A DNA stretch of 64,000 nt from contig LJZT01000005.1 of assembly GCA_001314905.1 (NCBI GenBank), forward strand, positions 1 to 64,000. The letters are read 5' to 3'. Below are positions 1 through 9,485 of this stretch, one piece after another; the stretch's first letter is position 1; each line of letters opens with the position of its first letter. Both the position numbers and the translations under genes were made by a program. The notes beneath the pieces were generated by a model. That model had not been told where the DNA came from and ran no database searches. It worked only from the letters and a program-made list of their open reading frames with translations. This DNA is from Phormidium sp. OSCR. GTDB lineage: Bacteria > Cyanobacteriota > Cyanobacteriia > Cyanobacteriales > Geitlerinemataceae.

Positions 1-84
1 AATGGCGCTCGTGGGATATTCTTGCGGGCTTTGGTAGATACACCCTGGATGCGACAGCATCTTGCATTTGTTAATGAACGTTAG
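1..84 (+). CDS. C-terminal fragment of a CDS that begins upstream of the window (…NGARGIFLRALVDTPWMRQHLAFVNER*)
   Basis: Open frame from base 1 to TAG at 82-84; overlaps the start of the next ORF. Family unknown. Confidence 0.45.
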   Translation, partial: NGARGIFLRALVDTPWMRQHLAFVNER

Positions 85-700
85 CAAAAAAGTATCGGTT
101 CATACGACCGAAGAACTCATTGATATCCTTGCCGCTGAACATCAGGCTTGCCTGAGGGGAGAACGGCTTAACCTGTCCGCCAATCCCTATATCGGCAATA
201 TCGCCGTCGATAGCCTCCTGAAACCCGATGCGATGCAGCGGTTCTCGGCGTATCAGGATTTTAAATCAGCAATTCACCAGTATCAGCAAGACTACGGCGT
301 TTCAGGGATTGTCTGGCGTGACTTGACGCTGAAGGGGCAAACCTTACACTATCCCCAAGTTCATGAGCGTTTGATTGCCCTTGAACGGGATTTAGAGATT
401 TTACGACAGGCTAAACCCCGGATTCTTAAGTTTTGGGAGCGGGTGACGCCGGAGATGGATTTGTATTTGAGCGTGAACCAGGGGAAAGACTACGAACCCC
501 TGACGTTGGCTGAGGTATCCGCGTTGATTCCGCGAACTGATTGGGCCAATATCTGGAAATGGGAAAATCAAACCTTCCTCGAAGTCGTCTTACAACTCGG
601 TTGGGGACAACCCCATGATGCTCACTATCGCCGAGGTTCCCTAGCGGCGGGAAGTGAGTACATTCATGGGGTTCCTGTGGGTTGTCAACCGATTGGCTAG
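74..700 (+). CDS. Hypothetical protein (approx. 208 aa)
   Basis: ORF 62..700; ATG at 74 is a more likely start than TTG at 62. No family recognised. Confidence 0.6.
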   Translation: MNVSKKVSVHTTEELIDILAAEHQACLRGERLNLSANPYIGNIAVDSLLKPDAMQRFSAYQDFKSAIHQYQQDYGVSGIVWRDLTLKGQTLHYPQVHERLIALERDLEILRQAKPRILKFWERVTPEMDLYLSVNQGKDYEPLTLAEVSALIPRTDWANIWKWENQTFLEVVLQLGWGQPHDAHYRRGSLAAGSEYIHGVPVGCQPIG

Positions 701-2247
701 AGGTTTCCTTGCAAGAAGGGGGCCAGTTCTTGACTCAATTGCCCCGATTTGACAAACTCGGCGTAGGTGTCAGCTTCAATGGCTAGGAGTTGATCCTTGA
801 GCATTTGACTGGCGTAATCTTTTAAGTCAGGGTCTTCTTTCTGAAGTTTCTCTAACTGTTGCCCCAACTGCTTGAGTTCACCTTGGATGAGAGAGGTTTG
901 ATACTTGTGAAAATCCTGGGGAATATCAGAACGGGTATCTTGCTGTTGCAGATGGCTCAAGACTCGTTCTAAGGCGGCTCGACGGGCTACAACTTCAGCA
1001 TACTCCTGTTTGTGGGAGTTCTCGTCGAGTAAGGAGAGATTCTGGAGTAGGGATTTCGTCGTTAAGCCTTGCACCAAGAGGGTAAATAACACCACACCGA
1101 AGACAATGCCGATGACGTCATCCCGTTCCGGAAGCATGACGGGAACGCTCAAGGCTAAGGCGATGGAGACGGAACCCCGCAACCCTCCCCACCACAAGAC
1201 GGTTAATTCTGATGGTTTAATGCCGGATTTGGCGGTGAGGTTACTGAAACTCCCTAAGCCAAAAATGGCGATCGCCCGCGTGAGTAATAAGCCCCCAATG
1301 GCAATGCCAATGGGAATTAGGCTGTCTTGTAGGCTTTCAAATTGGACGCGATCGCCAATCAATAAGAACACAATGGAGTTAACGAAAAAGGCGATAAACT
1401 CCCAAAACTCCGTCACCAATAGGCGAGTTCGGGGATTCATGCCAATCCGAGAGCCAAAATTACCCAAAATTACCCCCGTCGTCACCACCGCAATTACCCC
1501 GGAACCGCCGAGATTTTCCGTAATGACATAGGTTCCATAGGCAGCCACCAACGTCAGAGACTGTTCGACGAGGGGTAAGTCAAACCGTTGAGTGAGATAG
1601 GAAATCCCGAAACCAATGGCACTTCCCACTCCCACGCCAACCCCCACAAACACGGCAAAATCGGAAATCGTCGCTTGTAGGGAAAATTCCTGGGTTCCGG
1701 TGGCTAAGCCAAGCAGCAAGCCAAACGCCACAACGGCAACGCCATCATTAAACAGACTTTCCCCTTCCATCAGTGTTGTCAGCCGTTCCCCCACTCCCAA
1801 CTCGCGAAATAGGGCAATCACAGACACGGGATCGGTAGCCGAGAGACTCGCCCCCACCAACAAGCAGACAGGTAGGGGAATGGCGGTGAAACTGGCTAAC
1901 ATCCAGCCGATGCCGAAGATGGAAATCATCACCCCAACGATCGCAAACAAGGTGACGGGGAATAAATCTTGTTTGAGGTTCTTCCAATGGAGGTTCCAGC
2001 CGGCTTCAAAGAGCAAGGGGGGCAGGAAAATCTCCAAAATGAGTTCCGGCGACAAATTCACCAAACGGACATCTTCAAAGGCGAGGAAGACCCCAACGAT
2101 GACCAATAAGAGGGTGTAGGGGATCTGCCGCATCCAACTAATGGTTCGCGACAGGGTAGCAACGGTAAGGGAGACCGAGAGAACTAAGAGGAATTTCTCT
2201 AAGTTATTTTGGATAAGAGCTTCGCTCGCTGTCACTTCGAGGGACAT
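697..2247 (-). CDS. CPA1-type Na+/H+ (cation/proton) antiporter
   Basis: Polytopic protein with LLVGASLSATDPVSVIALFRELG, EGESLFNDGVAVVAF and GGLRGSVSIALAL motifs typical of NhaP/CPA1 exchangers. Confidence 0.92.
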   Translation of the reverse strand: MSLEVTASEALIQNNLEKFLLVLSVSLTVATLSRTISWMRQIPYTLLLVIVGVFLAFEDVRLVNLSPELILEIFLPPLLFEAGWNLHWKNLKQDLFPVTLFAIVGVMISIFGIGWMLASFTAIPLPVCLLVGASLSATDPVSVIALFRELGVGERLTTLMEGESLFNDGVAVVAFGLLLGLATGTQEFSLQATISDFAVFVGVGVGVGSAIGFGISYLTQRFDLPLVEQSLTLVAAYGTYVITENLGGSGVIAVVTTGVILGNFGSRIGMNPRTRLLVTEFWEFIAFFVNSIVFLLIGDRVQFESLQDSLIPIGIAIGGLLLTRAIAIFGLGSFSNLTAKSGIKPSELTVLWWGGLRGSVSIALALSVPVMLPERDDVIGIVFGVVLFTLLVQGLTTKSLLQNLSLLDENSHKQEYAEVVARRAALERVLSHLQQQDTRSDIPQDFHKYQTSLIQGELKQLGQQLEKLQKEDPDLKDYASQMLKDQLLAIEADTYAEFVKSGQLSQELAPFLQGNL

Positions 2248-2273
2248 AGACAGATAGGATCTCCGGCAGTAGG

Positions 2274-2555
2274 TTAGCGTCGGCGGGCTTCGAGGTGCTG
2301 ATAGACCGCATCGACATCTACATTATGATGTGCCATGGCGACAAGGGTATGGTAGAGCAGATCGGCGACTTCTGAGGCGATCGCATCGGGGTCATCATCT
2401 TTACAAGCCATGACCACTTCGGCGGCTTCTTCACCGATTTTCTTCAAAATCTTGTTGTCTCCCCCGGCGAGGAGTTTACAGGTATAGGATTGCTCGTTGG
2501 GATTGTCGCGGCGATCGCAGATGGTGGAGAAGAGGTGTTGTAGGGGATCAGACAT
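2274..2555 (-). CDS. hisE: Phosphoribosyl-ATP pyrophosphatase
   Basis: MSDPLQHLFSTICDRRDN…KKIGEEAAEVVMACKDD…EVADLLYHTLVAM. Start reset from 2855 to 2555 because the upstream ORF extension reads through a repeat tract and antisense to the tRNA. Confidence 0.93.
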   Translation of the reverse strand: MSDPLQHLFSTICDRRDNPNEQSYTCKLLAGGDNKILKKIGEEAAEVVMACKDDDPDAIASEVADLLYHTLVAMAHHNVDVDAVYQHLEARRR

Positions 2556-2561
2556 GGGGGA

Positions 2562-2682
2562 AGGCAAGAGGCAAGAGGCAAGAGGCAAGAGGCAAGAGGC
2601 AAGAGGCAAGGGGCAGAACCCACCCCGCCCTCCGGGCACCCCTCCTGGGAGGGGATGGCAAGAGGCAAGAGGCAACGTAGGA
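2562..2682. repeat. STRR tract (GGCAAGA heptamers) containing a palindromic CCCACCCCGCCCTCCGGGCACCCCTCCTGGGAGGGG block
   Basis: Read directly: repeated ggcaaga units flanking the GC-rich palindromic block. Confidence 0.85.
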
Positions 2683-2737
2683 GCAATCCCTTGTGGTTGC
2701 CCGCTTGTGGTTGCCCGCCTTGTGGTTGCTATCCACC

Positions 2738-2768
2738 AAAAAAGGGATAGCTGAACAGCTATCCCTTT
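2738..2768 (-). terminator. Rho-independent terminator downstream of tRNA-Leu
   Basis: On minus strand AAAGGGATAGCTG-tt-CAGCTATCCCTTTTTT. Confidence 0.8.
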
Positions 2769-2806
2769 CTTAGAATCTGTTGAGGTACAGATGGGTAGAT
2801 TGCAAT

Positions 2807-2887
2807 GCGGATGGCGAGACTCGAACTCGCAAGGATTGCTCCACACGCCCCTCAAGCGTGCGTGTCTACCAATTCCACCACATCCGC
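2807..2887 (-). tRNA. tRNA-Leu (anticodon GAG)
   Basis: Minus-strand GCGGATGTGGTGGAATTGGTAGACACGCACGCTTGAGGGGCGTGTGG…GTTCGAGTCTCGCCATCCGC; 7-bp acceptor stem, class II variable arm, anticodon loop TTGAGGG. Confidence 0.92.
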
Positions 2888-3042
2888 GTGGCGCTTGTAC
2901 CGCTAACCTTGGTTAACCGCACTATGATAACTTAGCATAACTGTGGACAGTTGCGCCACATTTGATGAAAAATTTTTTTCCATTTTTTTCATCCGATCCT
3001 GCTGCGGTTGTTTTCGTTCCCCGTTGCCCCAGACACTCAAAG

Positions 3043-4398
3043 ATGCAGTTCTCGAAAATTCTCATTGCCAACCGAGGTGAAATTGCCCTCCGTATCCTCC
3101 GAACCTGCGAGGAGATGGGCATTGCCACCGTTGCTGTTTACTCGACGGTCGATCGCCACGCCCTCCATGTGCAACTGGCCGATGAAGCCGTTTGCATTGG
3201 CGAACCGTCGAGTAATAAAAGCTATCTCAACATTCCTAACATCATCTCAGCGGCCCTAACCCGCAATGCCACGGCCATTCATCCCGGCTATGGCTTCCTG
3301 GCGGAAAATGCCCGTTTTGCCGAGATTTGCGCCGATCATCAAATTGCCTTTATCGGCCCCTCTCCCGACTCGATGCGACAGATGGGAGACAAATCCACGG
3401 CCCGAGAAACCATGAAACAGATCGGGGTTCCCACGGTTCCGGGAAGTGATGGACTCATCGAGGATGAAAAAGAAGCCCTGGCCCTGGCCGACAAGATCGG
3501 CTATCCGGTGATGGTAAAAGCGACGGCTGGCGGGGGTGGCCGAGGAATGCGCTTTGTCCGTCATGCGGGAGAGTTGCCGAAGCTATTTCTGGCGGCCCAA
3601 GGGGAAGCTGAAGCCGCGTTTGGTGATCCAGGGATTTATGTAGAAAAGTTTATCGAACGACCGCGTCATATTGAGTTTCAGATTCTCGCGGACCAACATG
3701 GCAATGTGATTCACTTGGGGGAACGGGATTGTTCGATTCAACGACGACATCAGAAACTCCTCGAAGAAGCCCCCAGCCCCGCCCTCGATCCCAAGTTACG
3801 GCAACGGATGGGTAAAGCGGCGGTGAAGGTGGCGAAGGCCATTAACTATGTGGGGGCGGGAACGGTGGAGTTTCTCCTCGATGGTTCGGGAAATTTCTAT
3901 TTTATGGAGATGAACACCCGGATTCAGGTAGAACACCCCGTCACAGAGGCGATTTGTGGCTTAGATCTAATTGCGGCTCAAATTTTGGTGGCCCAAGGGG
4001 AAAAACTGCCGGTGAATCAGAATCAGGTGGAGTTACGGGGCCATGCGATCGAATGTCGCATCAATGCCGAAGATCCCGATCGCAATTTCCGGCCTCATCC
4101 CGGCCGCATTAGTGGCTATCTCCCCCCCGGCGGGATTGGGGTACGGGTCGATTCTCATGTCTATACGGATTATGAGATTCCCCCCTATTATGATTCCCTC
4201 ATCGGCAAGCTCATTGTCTGGGGCTTAACGCGCGAACAGGCGATCGCCCGCATGAAACGCGCCCTCCGAGAATGTGCCATCACCGGGATTCCCACCACCA
4301 TCGGCTTCCACCAAAAAATCCTCGACAGCCCCGAGTTTCTCGGTGGCACCGTCTACACCAATTTTGTGGAACAGTTTATGGCCAAGGATCGCGATTAG
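3043..4398 (+). CDS. accC: Acetyl-CoA carboxylase biotin carboxylase subunit
   Basis: [27 protein letters not shown]…[11 protein letters not shown]…[14 protein letters not shown]; start reset from 2962 to the conserved N-terminus at 3043. Confidence 0.96.
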   Translation: MQFSKILIANRGEIALRILRTCEEMGIATVAVYSTVDRHALHVQLADEAVCIGEPSSNKSYLNIPNIISAALTRNATAIHPGYGFLAENARFAEICADHQIAFIGPSPDSMRQMGDKSTARETMKQIGVPTVPGSDGLIEDEKEALALADKIGYPVMVKATAGGGGRGMRFVRHAGELPKLFLAAQGEAEAAFGDPGIYVEKFIERPRHIEFQILADQHGNVIHLGERDCSIQRRHQKLLEEAPSPALDPKLRQRMGKAAVKVAKAINYVGAGTVEFLLDGSGNFYFMEMNTRIQVEHPVTEAICGLDLIAAQILVAQGEKLPVNQNQVELRGHAIECRINAEDPDRNFRPHPGRISGYLPPGGIGVRVDSHVYTDYEIPPYYDSLIGKLIVWGLTREQAIARMKRALRECAITGIPTTIGFHQKILDSPEFLGGTVYTNFVEQFMAKDRD

Positions 4399-4409
4399 GG
4401 AAAAAGAAG

Positions 4410-4545
4410 GGAACACCGGAACAGGGAACAGGGAACAGAGAAGCCCCCCTTTTGCCTCTTGCCTCTTGCCATCCCCTCTTGGGAGGGGTTAGGGGTGGGT
4501 TATGCCTCTTGCCTCTTGCCTTTTGCCTTCTTCTCCCCTTCTTCA
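4410..4545. repeat. STRR tract (GGGAACA then TTGCCTC heptamers) with embedded palindromic CCCCTCTTGGGAGGGG-TTAGGGGTGGGTTATG element
   Basis: Read directly; embedded element GCCATCCCCTCTTGGGAGGGGTTAGGGGTGGGTTATGCC recurs at about 54550-54588. Confidence 0.85.
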
Positions 4546-4827
4546 ACGCATCATCGTGATTAACCCCTGTTGCCCCAACAACAGTTCTCGGATGAGGCTG
4601 AAGATTCCCACCCAGATAATGGGAGAAATGTCAACCCCTCCTAAGGGGGGAATGAGTTTGCGGGTGGGAATCAGGAAAGGTTCTGTGGGAACGCCGATCA
4701 GGTTGAAGGGGAATTTGTTGAGTTCCGCTTGGGGATACCAGGTGAGAATGATGCGGAAAATCATCAGAAAGGTCATCAGACCGAGGAGAATGCCAAGGGT
4801 CCAACTGGTTAAGGTGAGAGTCGTCAT
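4543..4827 (-). CDS. YggT family membrane protein
   Basis: IFRIILTWYPQAELNKFPFNLIGVPTEPFLIPTRKLIPPLGGVDISPI is the typical YggT motif. Confidence 0.88.
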   Translation of the reverse strand: MTTLTLTSWTLGILLGLMTFLMIFRIILTWYPQAELNKFPFNLIGVPTEPFLIPTRKLIPPLGGVDISPIIWVGIFSLIRELLLGQQGLITMMR

Positions 4828-5049
4828 CGCTTGATTTAGGCTGAAATGTTAAGGTTTGTAACTTTTGGCTGAGACCATTGTATCTCGATCGCCGGGGTGG
4901 CGATCGCCGCCATTGCCCTCTTGTCCGGGGCTAAACCCAGCATTGCAGCATCTAGGTAAATCTGAGAGTTGCCTTCCCAAGCGGCGCAGAAGTCGTTACA
5001 CTGAGTGAAGCAATATTTCTGATCGTTTCGTTTTAAGGAAGCGAATAAT

Positions 5050-5169
5050 ATGACCCCTTCTTTGATGAACTTTTTCTATAGCCTCTTGGCTGGTGGAATT
5101 ATCGTGGTAATTCCGGTCGTCGTGGCTCTGATTTTCTTGAGCCAACAAGACAAAGTCTCTCGGTCTTAG
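5050..5169 (+). CDS. psbX: Photosystem II reaction centre protein X (39 aa)
   Basis: MTPSLMNFFYSLLAGGIIVVIPVVVALIFLSQQDKVSRS*; absent from the supplied ORF track because it is shorter than 60 aa. Confidence 0.88.
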   Translation: MTPSLMNFFYSLLAGGIIVVIPVVVALIFLSQQDKVSRS

Positions 5170-5279
5170 ATCCGTTCTTGATGGCGATCGCAGCAGGTGA
5201 ATCAAGTCTATCCAACAAAACCTAGCTTCTTCTCCAGGGTCGCGAACGTCCCTGGAGATTCGCCTCGTAAGTCGCTAAG

Positions 5280-6407
5280 ATGGGGACTGAAGTAGGAGAG
5301 AGGCTAATGGTAAACATCGGACTGGGCTTAAGCAGCCTGCTGCACGCAATCAACACTCCCCCCGTCCTAGCTCAAGTCGCCTACGGCTTTGGCTGGGGCA
5401 GCTTAATGGGCATTGCCCTTGTCTTGTGCGGTGTTGCCCTATATTTGCTACGGACAACCCGACCCAACTTGGCACGGGATCACGATATCTTTTTTGCCGC
5501 CGTGGCCTTGCTTTGTGGCGGTATTCTCTTTTTCCAAGGCTGGCGACTTGACCCGATTCTGCAATTTGGTCAGTTTCTCATGACCGGTTCAGCGGTCTTT
5601 TTTGCCGTCGAAAGCATCCGCATGAGAGGGATTGTCACCCAACAGGCGAAACGCAACGCGCCGATTGTGGATGACGAGCGGGATGTGAGTCCCGACTATC
5701 AGTCTTACGAGTACGAAGCCGAACTCGAAGAACTCGAACCCTACGAACCCAATCCCCCCACTCGTCGTATTCCCGGAAGCCGAGACGTTCCCCGTCGATC
5801 GCCGCGAGAGACCTATAGCGATGAACCCCGTCGTCCTCCCACACGGCGTAGTCCAGGGAGTCCCCCCAGCGGTCGTCGTCCCCCCAGTGAAGGACCTCCG
5901 TCGCGCAAACGCCGACCTCGGCCCGATGCCAAAAGTCGTCAGGTGGACTTGAAATACAGTAATTGGAACGACGACGAGACCTATGATGCCCCCTACGGCG
6001 ACACGGTAGCTGGACCGCGTCCAGCCCGTCGTCCCCCCAGCCGCAGTTCAGGACCGGCGAGTAAAACCGATGCAAGTCGTCGGCGATCGCGTCCCCCCCA
6101 AGACCGTCCCGTACGTCCGAAAAAACAAGTTGAAGCGCGTTTAGATGACAGCTACGGCGATGACAGCTACAGCGACTTTTACGCCGATGAGCCAAGTCCG
6201 GCCCGTTCGCCCAACCTAGAGACTGACCGAGGAGATGACAGCGATTATGACGTTTATGATCGCACCCCCAATCTGCGGGATCAGGCACCTCCCGTCGTCT
6301 CCGATGACCCTCCGTTTCCCGACGATGACGAATATGGCGATCGCTTCGGTCCTAATCCCTATGACGACGAACTCGAAGACGATAACTCCAATCAGTTTGA
6401 TCGCTAA
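5280..6407 (+). CDS. Ycf66 family protein with long Pro/Arg/Asp-rich tail
   Basis: MVNIGLGLSSLLHAI…VAYGFGWGSLMGIALVLCGVALYLLRTTRP…FFQGWRLDPILQFGQFLMTGSAVFFAVESIRMRG; start may be ATG 5307. Confidence 0.85.
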   Translation: MGTEVGERLMVNIGLGLSSLLHAINTPPVLAQVAYGFGWGSLMGIALVLCGVALYLLRTTRPNLARDHDIFFAAVALLCGGILFFQGWRLDPILQFGQFLMTGSAVFFAVESIRMRGIVTQQAKRNAPIVDDERDVSPDYQSYEYEAELEELEPYEPNPPTRRIPGSRDVPRRSPRETYSDEPRRPPTRRSPGSPPSGRRPPSEGPPSRKRRPRPDAKSRQVDLKYSNWNDDETYDAPYGDTVAGPRPARRPPSRSSGPASKTDASRRRSRPPQDRPVRPKKQVEARLDDSYGDDSYSDFYADEPSPARSPNLETDRGDDSDYDVYDRTPNLRDQAPPVVSDDPPFPDDDEYGDRFGPNPYDDELEDDNSNQFDR

Positions 6408-6431
6408 GGCGATCGCAGCCAAACCCGAATT

Positions 6432-6992
6432 GTGGTGAATCGGAGACGAGAACAACGACGATGGCGATGGAACTGGCGACGGCGACTCAAACCCGTGGCC
6501 CTATCCGTCGCCATCAGTTTTGGCTTAGGTGGACTCAGCGGCTGCGTCGGGAGAGGTCCCCAACCCCCAGCCGCCCTCGATAGCTATTATCGCGACCAAC
6601 AACCGGCCCTCAGTGGCGATGGACGCTTACTAGCCTTCGTCTCCGGTCGCGATGGAACCCAAAATATCTTGCTGTATAACCTACAGCGACAGCAATTTAT
6701 TAACCTGCCCAACTTGAACCGGGATGACGCGATCGCCGAGTCCCCCAGCCTCAGTTATAGCGGACGGTATATCGTTTACTTAGCCAGCGATCGCGGTCGC
6801 CCCGAAATCGAACTCTACGATCGCATCACCCGCCGTACCCAAGTCCTCAGCAGCGGCTATCGCGGTTGGATTCGCCACCCCAAAATTAGCCCCGATGGTC
6901 GTTACATCGTCTTTCAAACCGGACGACGGGGACAATGGGATATCGAAATCCTAGACCGTGGTCCCAACGTCGAACTCGATCGCCGTCAATAA
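6432..6992 (+). CDS. TolB-like/PD40 beta-propeller repeat lipoprotein
   Basis: Signal with GLSGC lipobox; repeated SxxGRYIVYLASDR / SPDGRYIVFQTGRRG units. Confidence 0.75.
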   Translation: MVNRRREQRRWRWNWRRRLKPVALSVAISFGLGGLSGCVGRGPQPPAALDSYYRDQQPALSGDGRLLAFVSGRDGTQNILLYNLQRQQFINLPNLNRDDAIAESPSLSYSGRYIVYLASDRGRPEIELYDRITRRTQVLSSGYRGWIRHPKISPDGRYIVFQTGRRGQWDIEILDRGPNVELDRRQ

Positions 6993-7022
6993 TAGTGAAT
7001 AGTGAATAGTGAATAGTTAATC

Positions 7023-7565
7023 GTGAATAGTTTTCGGGTGTTTGGTATTTTGCGTTTGGGGTTGTGCGGTGTTTTGGTTGCAGCCTTGAGTGGTTGTGCC
7101 GCTTATCCCCGTTTAATTAATAGCCCTGTTGACCCCGGTGGCCGGGGGTTGAACTCTCTGGCCGCTGACCTGTCCCCGTCCATTTCTGGCCGTTATATTG
7201 CCTTTGTCTCTGAACGAGAACAACGACAGGACATTTATCTCTACGACCGACAAAGCCAACGGACGATTGCCCTCCCCGGACTGAACTCCCTCGATACCAT
7301 CGCCGAAAGTCCCAGCGTCTCCAGCGACGGTCGTTATATCGTTTTTGCCGGAAATCGCCAGGGTCGCTCAGGAATCTTTATTTATGACCGAGAAACCCGA
7401 CAATTGCGGAATCTGACCGAAAACCTCAACGCAACCGTGCGTAACCCGACCCTCAGTGCCAATGGTAGCACTGTCGCCTTTGAAGCCAACCTCAATGGCC
7501 AGTGGGATATTCTGGTCTATAACCGCAACGGACAACCCCTAGATTTACCCACCCCTGTTCGTTGA
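7023..7565 (+). CDS. TolB-like/PD40 repeat lipoprotein (tandem paralogue)
   Basis: Lipobox ALSGCAAY; SISGRYIAFVSEREQRQDIYLYDR / SSDGRYIVFAGNRQG; start GTG lies in an STRR heptamer. Confidence 0.75.
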   Translation: MNSFRVFGILRLGLCGVLVAALSGCAAYPRLINSPVDPGGRGLNSLAADLSPSISGRYIAFVSEREQRQDIYLYDRQSQRTIALPGLNSLDTIAESPSVSSDGRYIVFAGNRQGRSGIFIYDRETRQLRNLTENLNATVRNPTLSANGSTVAFEANLNGQWDILVYNRNGQPLDLPTPVR

Positions 7566-7598
7566 GTTCCCCCTCATCCTTTTCCCCGACCTTGTATC

Positions 7599-9026
7599 AT
7601 GAGTGCTTTTTGGTTCCGCTATGGCATTTCGAGTCTTCTGACCGCCGGAGTTCTCACAGGAGTGGTGGTTCCCTTGCCGCAACTGGCCCTCCAGCCGGCG
7701 ATCGCCCAAAACCAAGACGAACAGACCAACATCCGAGTTTACGACCAAGCCAGCCCCGCCGTCGTCGCCATCATCGCCGGCAACTCCAGCGGGAGTGGCA
7801 GCATCATCACCCCCGATGGCCTCGTTCTCACCAACGCTCACGTCGTCCAACAAGCCTCCGGGCGAACCGTCACCGTCCGCCTCTCCAACGGCGACGAATA
7901 TACCGCCGACATCCTCGGCTTTGATCCCAACGGCCAAGACCTAGCGGCCCTACAACTTCGTAACGCTCGCAACCTGCCCACCATCGACATTGCCAGCCCC
8001 GACTCCGTCCGCGTCGGTCAGCGGGCCTTTGCCATTGGTAGTCCCTTTGGCCTAGAAACCACCTTCACCGTGGGGATTATCAGCCGCATCGACCCCGACG
8101 AAGGAACCATCCAAACCGATGCCGCCATCAACCCCGGCAACTCCGGCGGGCCTCTCCTCAACTCCAACGCCGAAATGGTCGGAGTGAACACCGCCATCTT
8201 CTCCGTCGGCCGGGAAGGCGGCAATATCGGCATTGGTTTCGCCATCCCCATTACCGACGTACAACCCTTCCTGAGTGCCATTCGCCAAGGACAGGGGTCT
8301 GAAACCGCCAGAACCGGCAGTCGCCTCCCCGGTTCCCAAGCCCCCCGTCCCGTGGAACTCAACGGCTCACCGATTCGCGGCACATTGGGACCAGACTCCA
8401 ATGTTTTACCGGGAGATAACAGTTATTTCAACGCCTACAGCTTTGAAGGACAGGCCGGACAAACAGTGTCATTAGATCTCACCTCAAATGACTTTGACGC
8501 CTATCTGATTTTGCTCGACTCCAACGGGAACTCCGTCGCCCAAGATGACGATAGTGCCTCAGGAACCAATGCCCGCATTGTCACCCAACTGCCCGAGACC
8601 GGTACCTATATTCTGCTGGCAAACTCCTTCCGGGGTGGCGAGTCTGGTGACTACGAACTCACACTCCGCAGTCAACGTGGTCAAGGGAGTGCGAGTCGGG
8701 GTCGTCTGTTGCTCGATGAAACGGGAGTCTTGCGTACAGGCGATCCCAGCTTGCCCGAGGATGGCAGTCTTTTCCATCAATATGAATTTTCAGGACAAGC
8801 TGGACAGTCGATTACCATTCGCCTCGAAAGCTCAGAATTTGATACCTATTTGCTCCTGTTTGATAATGAGGGGAATCTGATTGATCAAAATGATGATATC
8901 CGTCCGGGGAATACCGACTCTGAGTTAAGGGTGCGTTTACCCGAAACCCGAGGCTATGTGGTGATTGTCAACAGTTATGACCACACAGGACGGGGACGCT
9001 ATCGGTTAACGGTTGAGCAGAATTGA
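7599..9026 (+). CDS. Trypsin-like (HhoA/DegP-type) serine protease with two C-terminal pre-peptidase (PPC) domains
   Basis: Triad motifs LTNAHVV, DLAALQ and INPGNSGGPLLNSN; then two repeats of YSFEGQAGQTVSLDLTSNDFDAYLILLDSNGN / YEFSGQAGQSITIRLESSEFDTYLLLFDNEGN. Confidence 0.9.
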   Translation: MSAFWFRYGISSLLTAGVLTGVVVPLPQLALQPAIAQNQDEQTNIRVYDQASPAVVAIIAGNSSGSGSIITPDGLVLTNAHVVQQASGRTVTVRLSNGDEYTADILGFDPNGQDLAALQLRNARNLPTIDIASPDSVRVGQRAFAIGSPFGLETTFTVGIISRIDPDEGTIQTDAAINPGNSGGPLLNSNAEMVGVNTAIFSVGREGGNIGIGFAIPITDVQPFLSAIRQGQGSETARTGSRLPGSQAPRPVELNGSPIRGTLGPDSNVLPGDNSYFNAYSFEGQAGQTVSLDLTSNDFDAYLILLDSNGNSVAQDDDSASGTNARIVTQLPETGTYILLANSFRGGESGDYELTLRSQRGQGSASRGRLLLDETGVLRTGDPSLPEDGSLFHQYEFSGQAGQSITIRLESSEFDTYLLLFDNEGNLIDQNDDIRPGNTDSELRVRLPETRGYVVIVNSYDHTGRGRYRLTVEQN

Positions 9027-9037
9027 GACCTAGCGGG

Positions 9038-9172
9038 AGCCAGACACTCGGTTTCTGTGAGAAACCGGGTGTCGAATTTTTGGGTAAGGGATAGCTGGGA
9101 GCCAGACACTCGGTTTCTGTGAGAAACCGGGTGCTCGGTTTCTGTGAGAAACCGGGTGTCGAATTTTTGGGC
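9038..9172. repeat. Short direct/inverted repeat cluster: GGGAGCCAGACACTCGGTTTCTGTGAGAAACCGGGTGTCGAATTTTTGGG
   Basis: Read directly: two long copies plus one internal partial copy; GGTTTCTgtgAGAAACC is a perfect inverted repeat. Confidence 0.9.
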
Positions 9173-9184
9173 AATAATGGGCAG

Positions 9185-9388
9185 TTACATCAACCCCATC
9201 CAACTGAGAAAGGTTTGCCCCGTGACCGCTTCTAGGATAAGCAAGGCCACAAAGCCAATCATGGCAAAGCGGCCATTGATTCGCTCAGCATACAGATTCC
9301 AGCCAAAACTCGGGGTCTTGCTGGATTCCGCCTCGGACTGAGGTTGAGAGTCTGGCTGGGATTGGGGGGTTTGTTGTTCGTCTGACAT
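9185..9388 (-). CDS. High light-inducible/chlorophyll a-b binding-like protein (HLIP)
   Basis: [31 protein letters not shown], single chlorophyll-binding helix. Confidence 0.92.
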   Translation of the reverse strand: MSDEQQTPQSQPDSQPQSEAESSKTPSFGWNLYAERINGRFAMIGFVALLILEAVTGQTFLSWMGLM

Positions 9389-9485
9389 AAGCTAAGCAGC
9401 AATTACGGTCAAAGTTAATACTGTAGAGGATTTTGCCGTCGGCTGACAGGGAGACAAACCTTCACGCCAACATCTCGGCTGCCAG

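Noticed and set aside
1010-2119. Long plus-strand ORFs (173 aa and 167 aa) inside the antiporter gene
   Set aside because: Antisense to a well-supported membrane transporter; composition (basic, Pro/Thr-rich) is typical of a shadow ORF.
2556-2855. N-terminal extension of the hisE ORF and overlapping 60-85 aa ORFs
   Set aside because: They are translations of STRR heptamers, the terminator and the antisense of tRNA-Leu.
5635-6288. 217-aa minus-strand ORF opposite ycf66
   Set aside because: Shadow of the low-complexity Pro/Arg/Asp-rich tail; no family signature.
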